6,709 nucleotides of DNA from Alphaproteobacteria bacterium (GTDB lineage: Bacteria; Pseudomonadota; Alphaproteobacteria; Rs-D84). The position numbers and the translations under genes are program-made. A model generated the notes under the pieces. The model worked only from the letters and a program-made list of their open reading frames with translations. It was not told the origin of the DNA and made no database searches. This document shows positions 1-6,054 of the stretch, in pieces (the stretch's first letter is position 1; each line of letters begins with the position of its first letter). The stretch is from contig JAFOXU010000178.1 in the NCBI GenBank assembly GCA_017425725.1, forward strand, positions 1 through 6,709. The letters run 5' to 3'.

Positions 1-725
1 CCGTGTTTACACGTGCACCAAAACCTGTTGGACGTAAACAGATTCTGACACCATCTCCTGTGCATAATTGGGCGTTGGAACATAATTTACCATTACATAC
101 CAGTATCAAAGAATATAATTATTCGCCAGATATGGTTGTGGTGATTTCTTATGGTGTTATTTTACGTGACAATGTGTTAAATTCTGCGCCATGTATAAAT
201 ATTCACCCAAGTTTATTGCCGCTGTATCGTGGACCATCACCGATACGTACTGCGATTTATAATGGTGATGAAAAGTCGGGTGTATGCCTGATGCAGGTTA
301 CCCCAGAAATGGATGCAGGTGATATCTATCAGTGTCGTAAATTCGATATTGATATAAATGATACAAATGAAACGATTGAACAAAAAGTTTCGCAGATTAG
401 TATTGAAATGTTAATCCCATTCTTGGCGAATCCTAAAATATATAACGCAACACCACAATTTGGCACGCCAACATATACAAAAAAATGGACAGGTGATGAT
501 GAAATAATTGACTGGACACGTGGTAATGTGGCGGTGCATAATCAGGTCCGTGCGCTGGGCGCTGGGCGTACCAAAATAAACGGTGTAGATGTAAAAATTT
601 TATCAACCAGACTTGACGGGGATAAACTTGATATACTACAGTTGCAGCCGGTCGGTAAAAAGCCAATGGATTGGCGTAGTTTTGTAAATGGCCTTCGTGG
701 CGAAACAGTAAAAATAGGAGTATAG
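1..725 (+). CDS. fmt: Methionyl-tRNA formyltransferase, 5'-truncated by window edge
   Basis: Transfers a formyl group from 10-formyl-tetrahydrofolate to Met-tRNAfMet for translation initiation, in the cytosol. The first full codon is at 3; that GTG is an internal Val, because the first visible residues (VFTRAPKPVGR) match the VFTQPDRPAGRG segment about 33 residues into E. coli Fmt. Roughly the first 32 residues therefore lie upstream. Numbering from that Val, the catalytic-domain signature NIHPSLLP starts at Asn66 and includes His68, and Asp104 sits in MDAGD; these correspond to the family's Asn-His-Asp catalytic set. The C-terminal tRNA-binding domain starts near residue 158 and ends with LQPVGKKPM. 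From memory of the E. coli protein, this domain is about 25 residues short: the stretch around PGTI and the VATGDG strand is missing, and the PWP motif is replaced by GAGRT. It is the first visible gene of an operon with two small genes and truA; its last bases contain the next gene's ribosome binding site. Confidence 0.95.
   Translation, partial: VFTRAPKPVGRKQILTPSPVHNWALEHNLPLHTSIKEYNYSPDMVVVISYGVILRDNVLNSAPCINIHPSLLPLYRGPSPIRTAIYNGDEKSGVCLMQVTPEMDAGDIYQCRKFDIDINDTNETIEQKVSQISIEMLIPFLANPKIYNATPQFGTPTYTKKWTGDDEIIDWTRGNVAVHNQVRALGAGRTKINGVDVKILSTRLDGDKLDILQLQPVGKKPMDWRSFVNGLRGETVKIGV
716..720 (+). promoter_or_regulatory. Ribosome binding site of the 66-codon gene
   Basis: AGGAG lies 9 bases before the ATG at 730, inside the last codons of fmt. 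This is a near-perfect Shine-Dalgarno element and supports the small downstream gene as truly translated. Confidence 0.7.
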
Positions 726-729
726 TAAA

Positions 730-930
730 ATGTCAGTTGATATTATTGAAGTTGCAGCAAAGTCTGAAAATTGTATAAACTGTAAACATACTTGTGATGA
801 TAACAGCGCAAATGGTTTAGAATGTAATTATCCATGTCGTTTGATTCGCATCATTTTTGGCAGACGTCCTGTAAAGGCAAATGGTTGGTGCAAGCACTTT
901 GGTGCGATTGGTGCACAAAAAACACGTTAA
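730..930 (+). CDS. Small cysteine-rich protein, paralogue 1 (unknown function)
   Basis: A 66-residue protein that I do not recognise as a named family. It has six cysteines (15, 18, 22, 32, 36, 54). Four of them, Cys15xxCys18, Cys32 and Cys54, line up with cysteines of the next gene's product, suggesting a four-Cys metal or Fe-S site. From Cys32 to Phe57 the two proteins align without gaps, with 12 of 26 positions identical, including LI, IFG and WCxxF. There is no signal peptide or membrane segment, so it is probably cytosolic. The end VKANGWCKHF resembles the tail of high-potential iron-sulfur proteins, but the Cys spacing differs and the export signal usual for those proteins is absent. 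The gene starts 4 bases after the fmt stop and has a strong AGGAG site, so it is co-transcribed with fmt. Being real is well supported; its function is not. Confidence 0.8.
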   Translation: MSVDIIEVAAKSENCINCKHTCDDNSANGLECNYPCRLIRIIFGRRPVKANGWCKHFGAIGAQKTR

Positions 931-939
931 ATACTGACA

Positions 940-944
940 GAGGA
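940..944 (+). promoter_or_regulatory. Ribosome binding site of the 54-codon gene
   Basis: GAGGA stands 7 bases before the ATG at 952, in the 21-base gap after the first small gene. It fixes the start of a gene that is otherwise easy to miss because of its size. Confidence 0.65.
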
Positions 945-951
945 ATAGGGT

Positions 952-1116
952 ATGTGTAAAGTTACGAAAAATTGTATTATAGAAAAATGTAAAGATTGTC
1001 AAAGTTATGATAAGGGTGGTTGTTATTATGGTCCAAAATTGATTGTTAAAATTTTTGGTCCAATGTGGGTGCCTGCACATGCATGGTGTAATCGTTTTAA
1101 TGGAAAAACACGTTAA
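952..1116 (+). CDS. Small cysteine-rich protein, paralogue 2 (unknown function)
   Basis: A 54-residue protein related to its upstream neighbour; too short for many gene finders. Its cysteines are at 2, 8, 13, 16, 24 and 46. Cys13xxCys16, Cys24 and Cys46 match Cys15, 18, 32 and 54 of paralogue 1, with identical spacing between the last two. Shared residues include Y26, LI (30-31), IFG (34-36), V40 and WCxxF (45-49). Both proteins end in KTR, and both genes end in the same 13 bases (AAAAACACGTTAA), which points to tandem duplication. The extra Cys2 and Cys8 are not conserved. No signal peptide or membrane segment is seen. The stop TAA overlaps the truA ATG by one base (TAATG), so translation of truA is probably coupled to this gene. 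Metal or Fe-S binding is inferred from the Cys pattern only. Confidence 0.75.
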   Translation: MCKVTKNCIIEKCKDCQSYDKGGCYYGPKLIVKIFGPMWVPAHAWCNRFNGKTR

Positions 1117-1847
1117 TGACACGATATAAGGTAATCTTGGAATACGATGGAACAGATTTAATTGGCTGGCAGGAAAATCGCCAAGGGCCGTCTGTGCAAT
1201 CGTTGGTCAAAGATGCTATTTATGGTTTTTGTGGCGCACGTCCTGATGTTGTTGGGGCAGGGCGCACAGATGCTGGTGTTCATGCTGTTGCGATGACGGC
1301 ACACTTTGATATTGATGGTACACATGATGCGAATACTGTTATGCGTGCACTAAATTTTTACTTAAATAATAAACCTGTATCTGTTCTTGATTGTGAAATT
1401 GTATCAGATGATTTCAATGCACGATTTGATTGTGTGGCACGTCACTATAAATACGTTGTGTTAAATCGTTCAGCGTCTCCTGTGCTGAATAAAAATCGTG
1501 TTTATTGGGTACCACGAAAATTAAACGTCGATGCGATGAAAAATGCTGCACAAAAGTTATTAGGCAATCATGATTTTACCAGTTTTCGTGCATCAGAATG
1601 TCAGGCAAAATCACCAATCAAGACACTGGATAAAATTGAAATCACGCAACATGGTGATGAAATTGTTTTTGAATTTTCTGCACGTTCATTTTTGCATCAT
1701 ATGGTACGTAACATTGTTGGTACATTGGTTGAAATTGGGTTGGGGAAACCATACGATATTGATGAAATATTAAATGCAAAAAATCGTAGTGCGGCTGGTC
1801 CAACCGCCCCTGCAGATGGTTTGTATTTCATGCATGCTGATTATTGA
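1116..1847 (+). CDS. truA: tRNA pseudouridine(38-40) synthase TruA
   Basis: Converts uridines 38-40 of the tRNA anticodon stem-loop to pseudouridine, in the cytosol. The 243-residue length is close to the family norm. The N-terminal strand YKVILEYDGTDLIGWQ (4-19) and the catalytic loop GAGRTDAGVHA (47-57) are present, with the nucleophile Asp52. RHYKYVV (109-115) carries the conserved active-site Tyr111, and SFLHHMVRNIVGTL (191-204) is the second hallmark of the TruA fold. The ATG overlaps the preceding stop by one base (TAATG) and has only a weak GGA upstream, so coupled initiation is likely. It is the last gene of the fmt operon; fmt and truA side by side is a common alphaproteobacterial arrangement. 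Its 3' end overlaps the convergent comEC gene by 7 bases, and no terminator hairpin is visible there. Confidence 0.96.
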   Translation: MTRYKVILEYDGTDLIGWQENRQGPSVQSLVKDAIYGFCGARPDVVGAGRTDAGVHAVAMTAHFDIDGTHDANTVMRALNFYLNNKPVSVLDCEIVSDDFNARFDCVARHYKYVVLNRSASPVLNKNRVYWVPRKLNVDAMKNAAQKLLGNHDFTSFRASECQAKSPIKTLDKIEITQHGDEIVFEFSARSFLHHMVRNIVGTLVEIGLGKPYDIDEILNAKNRSAAGPTAPADGLYFMHADY

Positions 1848-3775
1848 TGCCATTTGCGTTTTGTTGGTGTGTATTTAATATCTTTATTTTCATATATTAT
1901 GAAACCGCCTTGCAAGATTTTGTGTGAACATTTTTCAGAATCAATATCAAAATAAGAAACAATAAAATCAACACTGTCATCATTACACAGTTGTGAAATA
2001 TTTTTCATCAGTGATGTGAATTTTTGAATATATACTAAATTGAAATTTTTTGTGTTGTATCTATAAACGCCTTTATCGTGTTTGCGACGTGTGTTTTTAT
2101 CTTTTGCATCTTCGTTATTTAGTGTGCGCCATGTGTCAAATGTGAAATAGTGATTAGATGCCTTGCGTTTATTAAATTCTAGATTCCCATCTGTGCTAAC
2201 AAAACCGACCAGTTCGTGGTCGTGAGTTGCAAAGAATACAGGTCTTGGTTGCATGTATACATTTATAACGCCTATTGCGGTAAAGATTCCAAATAAAATA
2301 TAATTTATTTTAAGGTTTATTGGCTTGATTAAAATTAATGATACTAAACCAACAATAAATATCATTGCAGACATGTTTGATATATGTGCAACAGTTATCG
2401 TTGCGTATGGTAATTCTGAAATCCAAATAGCAATATTGTATGCAAAATTGTATATGCTGTTTGCCAAATCGATTGGTGTCATAAAACCAAAACACACAGT
2501 TAATGTTCCAATAAAAACCAGTGGCATAATTGCAACAGAAAATATAGGCAGAAAAATTAGATTTCCGATTAAACTGTAAATTGGAAATTTGCCAAAATGC
2601 ATTGCGATAAATGGTGCTGTAAATATAGTTGACACTACAGATGTTAGTATTGCTGCATATGTAATTCGCAGAAATTTATTTGTTGGCATCTTTGGTTTAA
2701 TGCATGTAAAGAACCATACCAATCCAAATACAGCGGAAAATGATAATTGAAAACCTGCCTGCATAACATAGTGTGGATTTAACAAATAAATAAAACAAAA
2801 TGCCAACGCCACATTTCGCATTGAAATGGCACTGCGTCCAAATATAAATGCAATAAATATCAAACTGGTCATTAAAAATGCACGTACTGTTGCGACATCG
2901 ATTCCAGATAAAAATAAGTAGGTTAATAATCCAACCCAAGAGCATATAATCGCAGGAATCCTTGCCGGGATTCGTTTTGTAATATATGGAATACTGCGGA
3001 ATATCAGGAAAAATAATGCAAACAGCCAACCGCCAACCAGTGTCATATGAAATCCACTGATTGACCATATGTGTCCCACACCTGTTGCAGTCCAAATTTT
3101 TTGGTCTGTTTCCGGAATTGCAGATTTATACCCCAGTATTAGTGTATCTGACAAAAAAGAATCTGATTTACGGTGTAATAAATCACGAACATAATTTATT
3201 GTATTTGTATCTGTATTACGTAATACATTTATTTCTTTGGCGTATCCTGTTGCTGTTAAATTGTTAAAGTATGCCCAACGTGCATAATCAAATGTTTCTG
3301 GTGCGCTTGCAGGACTTGGTTTATAAATCCCTGCGTTTAATTTTATTTCATCACCAATATTTGGTGTTTTTATATCTTCTGGAATTGATATTTTGATTTT
3401 TGCAATTCCATCGCCTGCATTAATGTCAGATGCATTAACAGATAAAATGATTTTGTCTTTATCATTTGTGTATTCTATTGTATCAACAGTACCAGTCACA
3501 GAAATGTTTGAATAATCATGTTTAATTTGTGGTGTGTTAATAAAATCTGTAAATGTTGCCGCATAATAAAACCCAAACAATATCAACAAAATTCCACGCA
3601 CAACAGCAGGAATTTTCTTTATAAATATAATTGCGAATAATATGACAGAAATAAATGGTGCGAATAATAAATCTGGTTCATTTGTCATTGAAAAATAGAC
3701 CGCAGAACCAAACGCCATTAAAAATGGTACGTATAAAAACAAATTTTGCCATTGATTATCCAGCCAGTCTCGCAT
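1841..3775 (-). CDS. comEC: ComEC/Rec2-family DNA-uptake channel protein
   Basis: Predicted inner-membrane channel that carries single-stranded DNA into the cytosol in natural transformation. With the ATG at 3775 it has 644 residues. In order: two or three N-terminal membrane helices (about 12-75), a soluble DUF4131-type region (about 90-185), then the multi-helix Competence domain (about 210-510). The signatures GHIWSISGFHM (234-244), SGIDVATVRAFLM (290-302) and GFQLSFSAVFGL (341-352) are clear. The roughly 135-residue soluble tail lacks the HxHxDH metal-binding motif of the metallo-beta-lactamase domain found in Bacillus-type ComEC; I recall alphaproteobacterial homologues being similar. 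An in-frame GTG at 3835 would add 20 residues, but it has no ribosome binding site and would leave only 18 bases for two divergent promoters, so the ATG is preferred. A TATACT box ends 6 bases before that ATG, implying a nearly leaderless mRNA. No other competence gene is in the window, so active transformation is unproven. Confidence 0.9.
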   Translation of the reverse strand: MRDWLDNQWQNLFLYVPFLMAFGSAVYFSMTNEPDLLFAPFISVILFAIIFIKKIPAVVRGILLILFGFYYAATFTDFINTPQIKHDYSNISVTGTVDTIEYTNDKDKIILSVNASDINAGDGIAKIKISIPEDIKTPNIGDEIKLNAGIYKPSPASAPETFDYARWAYFNNLTATGYAKEINVLRNTDTNTINYVRDLLHRKSDSFLSDTLILGYKSAIPETDQKIWTATGVGHIWSISGFHMTLVGGWLFALFFLIFRSIPYITKRIPARIPAIICSWVGLLTYLFLSGIDVATVRAFLMTSLIFIAFIFGRSAISMRNVALAFCFIYLLNPHYVMQAGFQLSFSAVFGLVWFFTCIKPKMPTNKFLRITYAAILTSVVSTIFTAPFIAMHFGKFPIYSLIGNLIFLPIFSVAIMPLVFIGTLTVCFGFMTPIDLANSIYNFAYNIAIWISELPYATITVAHISNMSAMIFIVGLVSLILIKPINLKINYILFGIFTAIGVINVYMQPRPVFFATHDHELVGFVSTDGNLEFNKRKASNHYFTFDTWRTLNNEDAKDKNTRRKHDKGVYRYNTKNFNLVYIQKFTSLMKNISQLCNDDSVDFIVSYFDIDSEKCSHKILQGGFIIYENKDIKYTPTKRKWHQ

Positions 3776-3781
3776 ATTTTC

Positions 3782-3811
3782 AGTATAGGAATTTATTTGA
3801 TTGCACTGCAA
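3782..3811 (-). promoter_or_regulatory. Candidate sigma70-type promoter of comEC
   Basis: Read on the minus strand: TTGCAG (3811-3806), an 18-base spacer, then TATACT (3787-3782, five of six consensus bases). The expected start of transcription is at or next to the ATG at 3775, so the message would be leaderless; no Shine-Dalgarno sequence is seen upstream of that ATG. The -35 is weak (three of six). Confidence 0.4.
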
Positions 3812-3812
3812 T
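3800..3812. promoter_or_regulatory. 13-bp palindrome between comEC and pyrG
   Basis: ATTGCA-C-TGCAAT is a perfect inverted repeat around the C at 3806. It sits in the divergent intergenic region and contributes the -35 element to both candidate promoters. It may be an operator, or simply two mirrored -35 boxes. Confidence 0.4.
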
Positions 3813-3829
3813 GAAAAATTTCGTACGAT
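3801..3829 (+). promoter_or_regulatory. Candidate sigma70-type promoter of pyrG
   Basis: TTGCAC (3801-3806), a 17-base spacer and TACGAT (3824-3829) precede pyrG. Each box is an imperfect match (three and four of six), so this is a candidate only. It would give a leader of about 18 nt, too short for the long pyrimidine-sensing attenuator leaders known from some Gram-positive pyrG genes. Confidence 0.35.
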
Positions 3830-3839
3830 AAACACACAT

Positions 3840-3846
3840 AAGGGGG
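3840..3846 (+). promoter_or_regulatory. Ribosome binding site of pyrG
   Basis: AAGGGGG lies 7 bases before the pyrG ATG at 3854, a good Shine-Dalgarno sequence at normal spacing. Confidence 0.6.
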
Positions 3847-3853
3847 TATTCTT

Positions 3854-5425
3854 ATGGCAAAGTATATATTTATAACAGGTGGTGTTGTTTCCAGTTTAGG
3901 TAAGGGCGTCGCAGCGGCAGGGTGTGGCGCCCTTCTTCAATCCAGGGGGTACAGTGTACATGCCCGTAAATTTGATCCGTATTTAAATATTGATCCAGGC
4001 ACCATGTCACCGATTCAGCATGGCGAAGTTTATGTTACAAACGATGGTCATGAAACAGATCTTGATTTGGGATATTACGAACGATTCTTGGGGGCAAAAT
4101 TATCACGTAACGATTCTGTATCAGGTGGTCGAATTTATTGGGATGTATTAAATGCAGAACGTCGTGGCGAATACTTAGGTGGCACTGTTCAAATGATTCC
4201 ACATGTATCAAACAAGATAAAAGAATACATATCTGCACCTGTTGATACGGACTTTGTTGTATGCGAAATTGGTGGCACAGTTGGTGATATCGAAGGTAAA
4301 ATTTTCTTGGAATCAATTCGTCAGTTTGCTAATGATGTTGGTCGCAGAAATGTAATGTTTATCCATTTAACATTGGCACCATATTTGGAAAAGTCTGGCG
4401 AATTAAAAACAAAACCAACCCAGATGTCTGTACGCAGTCTGTTGGAAAATGGTATTCAGGCAGATATGTTGATTGTGCGTACCCCACGAATGTTAACTGC
4501 ATCTGAACGTGACAAAATCGGTATGTTTTGTAACTTGCCCGCAAAAAGTGTTATCAGTGGTATTGATGTTGATAATATCTATAAAATACCATTGGCATAC
4601 GAAGCACAACATGTATTTGACATAATTGCAGATCACTTTGGCTTGCCTCATGCACGTGGTGATATGACACGTTTTGAAAGGATTGAGAAATATTTATCTG
4701 CTGATATTCCAACTGTGACAATTGGTGTTGTTGGAAAATATTTTGATGTTCCGGATGCGTATAAATCTTTGAATGAAGCGTTGTTCCATGCAGGTGTTCA
4801 AAACAATGTGCATGTAAAAATAAAAAAGATAAATGCCGAAGATTTCAGTGCAGATAAATGTTCTGATGTTAATGGAATATTGGTCCCAGGTGGTTTTGGC
4901 GAACGTGGTGTTGATGGTAAAATTGCTGCGGCAACGTTTGCACGTGAAAATCAGGTTCCGTATATGGGAATTTGTTTGGGAATGCAGGTTGCTGTTATTG
5001 ATTTTGCAAGAAATGTCTTGGGTATAACGGATGCAAATTCAACAGAATTTAAAAAAGATTGTACCCCCGTTATCGGAATCATTGCAGATTGTGATTCTGA
5101 AAATTATGGTGGCACATTGCGACTGGGGGCATATCCATGTGAAATAACCCCAGATACATTGGCACACAAGATATATGGTACAACACAAATCAGTGAACGT
5201 CATCGTCACAGATATGAAATGGATATATCTTTGGAACAAAAGTTTGCAGATGCAGGTATGATAATATCAGGGCGCAGTCCAGATGGTCGTTTGCCAGAAA
5301 TGGTTGAATTAAAAAATCACCCATTTTTTGTTGCAGGACAATTTCATCCGGAATTTCAATCTAGTCCATATACAGGGCATCCGATGTTTAATGCATTTAT
5401 TGCAGCAGCCAAGGCCAGTAAATAA
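3854..5425 (+). CDS. pyrG: CTP synthase (glutamine-hydrolysing)
   Basis: Makes CTP from UTP, ATP and glutamine, the last step of de novo pyrimidine nucleotide synthesis, in the cytosol. The 523 residues form the two standard domains. The synthetase domain (about 1-265) begins with ITGGVVSSLGKG (7-18), the ATP-binding loop with Lys17. It contains DLDLGYYERF (69-78), the CEIGGTVGDIE segment (137-147) with the metal-binding acidic residues, and the UTP-contacting KTKPTQ (185-190). The class I glutamine amidotransferase domain (about 285-520) has PGGFGERG (345-352), the nucleophile Cys374 in GICLGMQ, and His498/Glu500 in FHPEF. It is about 20 residues shorter than the E. coli enzyme; one visible deletion precedes GGTLRLGA (419-426), where E. 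coli has an extra loop. The start has a good AAGGGGG site. It appears to be a single-gene unit, divergent from comEC and closed by a strong hairpin. Confidence 0.97.
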   Translation: MAKYIFITGGVVSSLGKGVAAAGCGALLQSRGYSVHARKFDPYLNIDPGTMSPIQHGEVYVTNDGHETDLDLGYYERFLGAKLSRNDSVSGGRIYWDVLNAERRGEYLGGTVQMIPHVSNKIKEYISAPVDTDFVVCEIGGTVGDIEGKIFLESIRQFANDVGRRNVMFIHLTLAPYLEKSGELKTKPTQMSVRSLLENGIQADMLIVRTPRMLTASERDKIGMFCNLPAKSVISGIDVDNIYKIPLAYEAQHVFDIIADHFGLPHARGDMTRFERIEKYLSADIPTVTIGVVGKYFDVPDAYKSLNEALFHAGVQNNVHVKIKKINAEDFSADKCSDVNGILVPGGFGERGVDGKIAAATFARENQVPYMGICLGMQVAVIDFARNVLGITDANSTEFKKDCTPVIGIIADCDSENYGGTLRLGAYPCEITPDTLAHKIYGTTQISERHRHRYEMDISLEQKFADAGMIISGRSPDGRLPEMVELKNHPFFVAGQFHPEFQSSPYTGHPMFNAFIAAAKASK

Positions 5426-5455
5426 AAAATCGCCCCGCATGGGGCGTTTTTATTT
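5424..5455. terminator. Bidirectional intrinsic terminator between pyrG and the RNHCP gene
   Basis: A perfect 6-bp GC stem, CGCCCC (5431-5436) and GGGGCG (5441-5446) with loop GCAT, is followed by a T tract on the plus strand. An A run at 5424-5429 gives the matching U tract for minus-strand transcripts. It can therefore stop pyrG from the left and gapR-RNHCP from the right. The RNHCP stop codon lies inside the T tract. Confidence 0.9.
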
Positions 5456-5764
5456 GCCGAATATAAAAGATTTATTGTTGGATAATTCTATTATTGCATC
5501 AATATCATCGTTATCGGATGTTCGTTGACGCTTTACCTTTCCACAAATCTGACATTTATGTGTAATTATAAATTTGTCGCCATCTGCTTCAACAGATATT
5601 GGTTCCATCATGCCACCACATGTCGCACTGCGATCGCCTGGATTATTGTCAACATGCCTTGACCACAGACAGTTTGGACAGTGGTTTGTATAACCATTAC
5701 CATGAACAACTGTGCCACAATGGACACAGTCAAAATCTTCGACAGTCTTTGTAAAACCTTTCAT
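5450..5764 (-). CDS. RNHCP-domain zinc-ribbon-like protein
   Basis: A 104-residue protein of the RNHCP family, named for its Arg-Asn-His-Cys-Pro motif; the family has no established function. Here the motif reads TNHCP (26-30), with Arg replaced by Thr. Cysteine pairs are Cys13xxCys16, Cys29xxCys32 and Cys71xxCys74, plus a lone Cys49. The first two pairs look like one zinc site; Cys49 with the last pair could form a second. The family-typical order is kept: FDCVHCG, then NHCPNCLWSRHVD (27-39), then PGDR (42-45) and CGGMMEP (49-55). There is no signal peptide or membrane helix. The ATG overlaps the gapR stop by one base (TAATG), so its translation is probably coupled to gapR. A short AGG stands about 8 bases upstream. 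Nucleic-acid binding is a plausible guess for such a zinc ribbon, but nothing here proves it. Confidence 0.85.
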   Translation of the reverse strand: MKGFTKTVEDFDCVHCGTVVHGNGYTNHCPNCLWSRHVDNNPGDRSATCGGMMEPISVEADGDKFIITHKCQICGKVKRQRTSDNDDIDAIIELSNNKSFIFGK

Positions 5765-6012
5765 TACAGACCTAATGCGTTACGGTACATTTGTGTTAAT
5801 TCGTCTGCTTCGTCCAGTTCATCTGGGTCCAGTTTGCGCAAACGTATCATTTGGCGAATATATTTTGGGTCAAATCCAGCAGATTTTGCTTCGCTATAAA
5901 TCTCTTTAATATCAGCAGCGATTGCCGCAGTATCTTCATTTAATTTTTCAATACGTTCAATAATGCTGATTAATTGTTGGTTGTCAATTGCACCATGATT
6001 TGCTTGTTTCAT
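5764..6012 (-). CDS. gapR: GapR-family nucleoid-associated protein (DUF2312)
   Basis: An 82-residue member of the DUF2312 family. Its studied member, Caulobacter GapR, binds AT-rich, overtwisted DNA as a clamp-like tetramer, stimulates type II topoisomerases and helps replication and chromosome segregation. The family pattern is clear: an N-terminal coiled-coil helix with IIERIEKLNED (17-27), then DIKEIYSEAKSAGFDPKYIR (34-53), the basic IRLRKLDPDE (56-65), and LTQMYRNALGL at the end (72-82). The family is largely alphaproteobacterial, so it also guides taxonomy. The ATG at 6012 has AAGGGGA 8 bases upstream. It leads a two-gene unit with the RNHCP gene and is divergent from pyk. Identification is firm; DNA-binding function in this organism is inferred from the family. 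Confidence 0.92.
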   Translation of the reverse strand: MKQANHGAIDNQQLISIIERIEKLNEDTAAIAADIKEIYSEAKSAGFDPKYIRQMIRLRKLDPDELDEADELTQMYRNALGL

Positions 6013-6020
6013 TTCTGTTT

Positions 6021-6027
6021 TCCCCTT
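6021..6027 (-). promoter_or_regulatory. Ribosome binding site of gapR
   Basis: Read on the minus strand, AAGGGGA sits 8 bases before the gapR ATG (6012) and decides that start. Confidence 0.6.
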
Positions 6028-6054
6028 GTTTATTTGATAACTTTATGATATACC
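6026..6054 (+). promoter_or_regulatory. Candidate promoter of pyk
   Basis: TTGTTT (6026-6031), a 17-base spacer and TATACC (6049-6054) point toward pyk. An alternative -10, TATGAT at 6044-6049, overlaps it but lacks a clear -35. The following leader (about 6060-6102) is very A-rich and has almost no T. No riboswitch or hairpin was seen in it. Confidence 0.35.

Larger units (their letters stand above)
918..1116 (+). repeat. Direct repeat of 13 bases at the ends of the two small genes
   Basis: AAAAACACGTTAA occurs at 918-930 and again at 1104-1116, in each case forming the last codons (KTR, stop) of a small Cys-rich gene. Together with the aligned protein sequences, this is best read as the trace of a tandem gene duplication, not a mobile-element repeat. 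Confidence 0.5.

Noticed and set aside
3..5. GTG at 3 as the start of fmt
   Set aside because: The residue aligns with an internal Val of the family, and the N-terminal nucleotide-fold strand with its first motif lies upstream of the window.
730..1116. The small genes as genuine high-potential iron-sulfur proteins
   Set aside because: The GWCxxF end fits, but the spacing before it is too long, paralogue 2 has Ala in place of Gly, and neither has an export signal.
817..1122. 101-codon open frame on the minus strand across the two small Cys genes
   Set aside because: It is antisense to two genes with ribosome binding sites and paralogous proteins; its translation is a low-complexity Thr/Ile/Phe-rich sequence with no recognisable motif.
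1831..1840. GCATGC-type palindrome at the end of truA as a terminator
   Set aside because: It is only a few base pairs, lies within coding sequence and has no following T tract.
2325..2579. 84-codon frame on the plus strand inside comEC, and 2697-3095 on the minus strand in another frame
   Set aside because: Both are shadows of a gene with clear ComEC signatures; neither shows family motifs or a sensible ribosome binding site.
3776..3835. GTG start of comEC at 3835 giving 664 residues
   Set aside because: It has no Shine-Dalgarno sequence, would cover the divergent promoter region, and the family-like N-terminus begins near the ATG at 3775.
5681..5909. Plus-strand frames opposite gapR and the RNHCP gene
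   Set aside because: The minus-strand genes here match known families end to end; the plus-strand translations are Ser- or Leu-rich with no motif.
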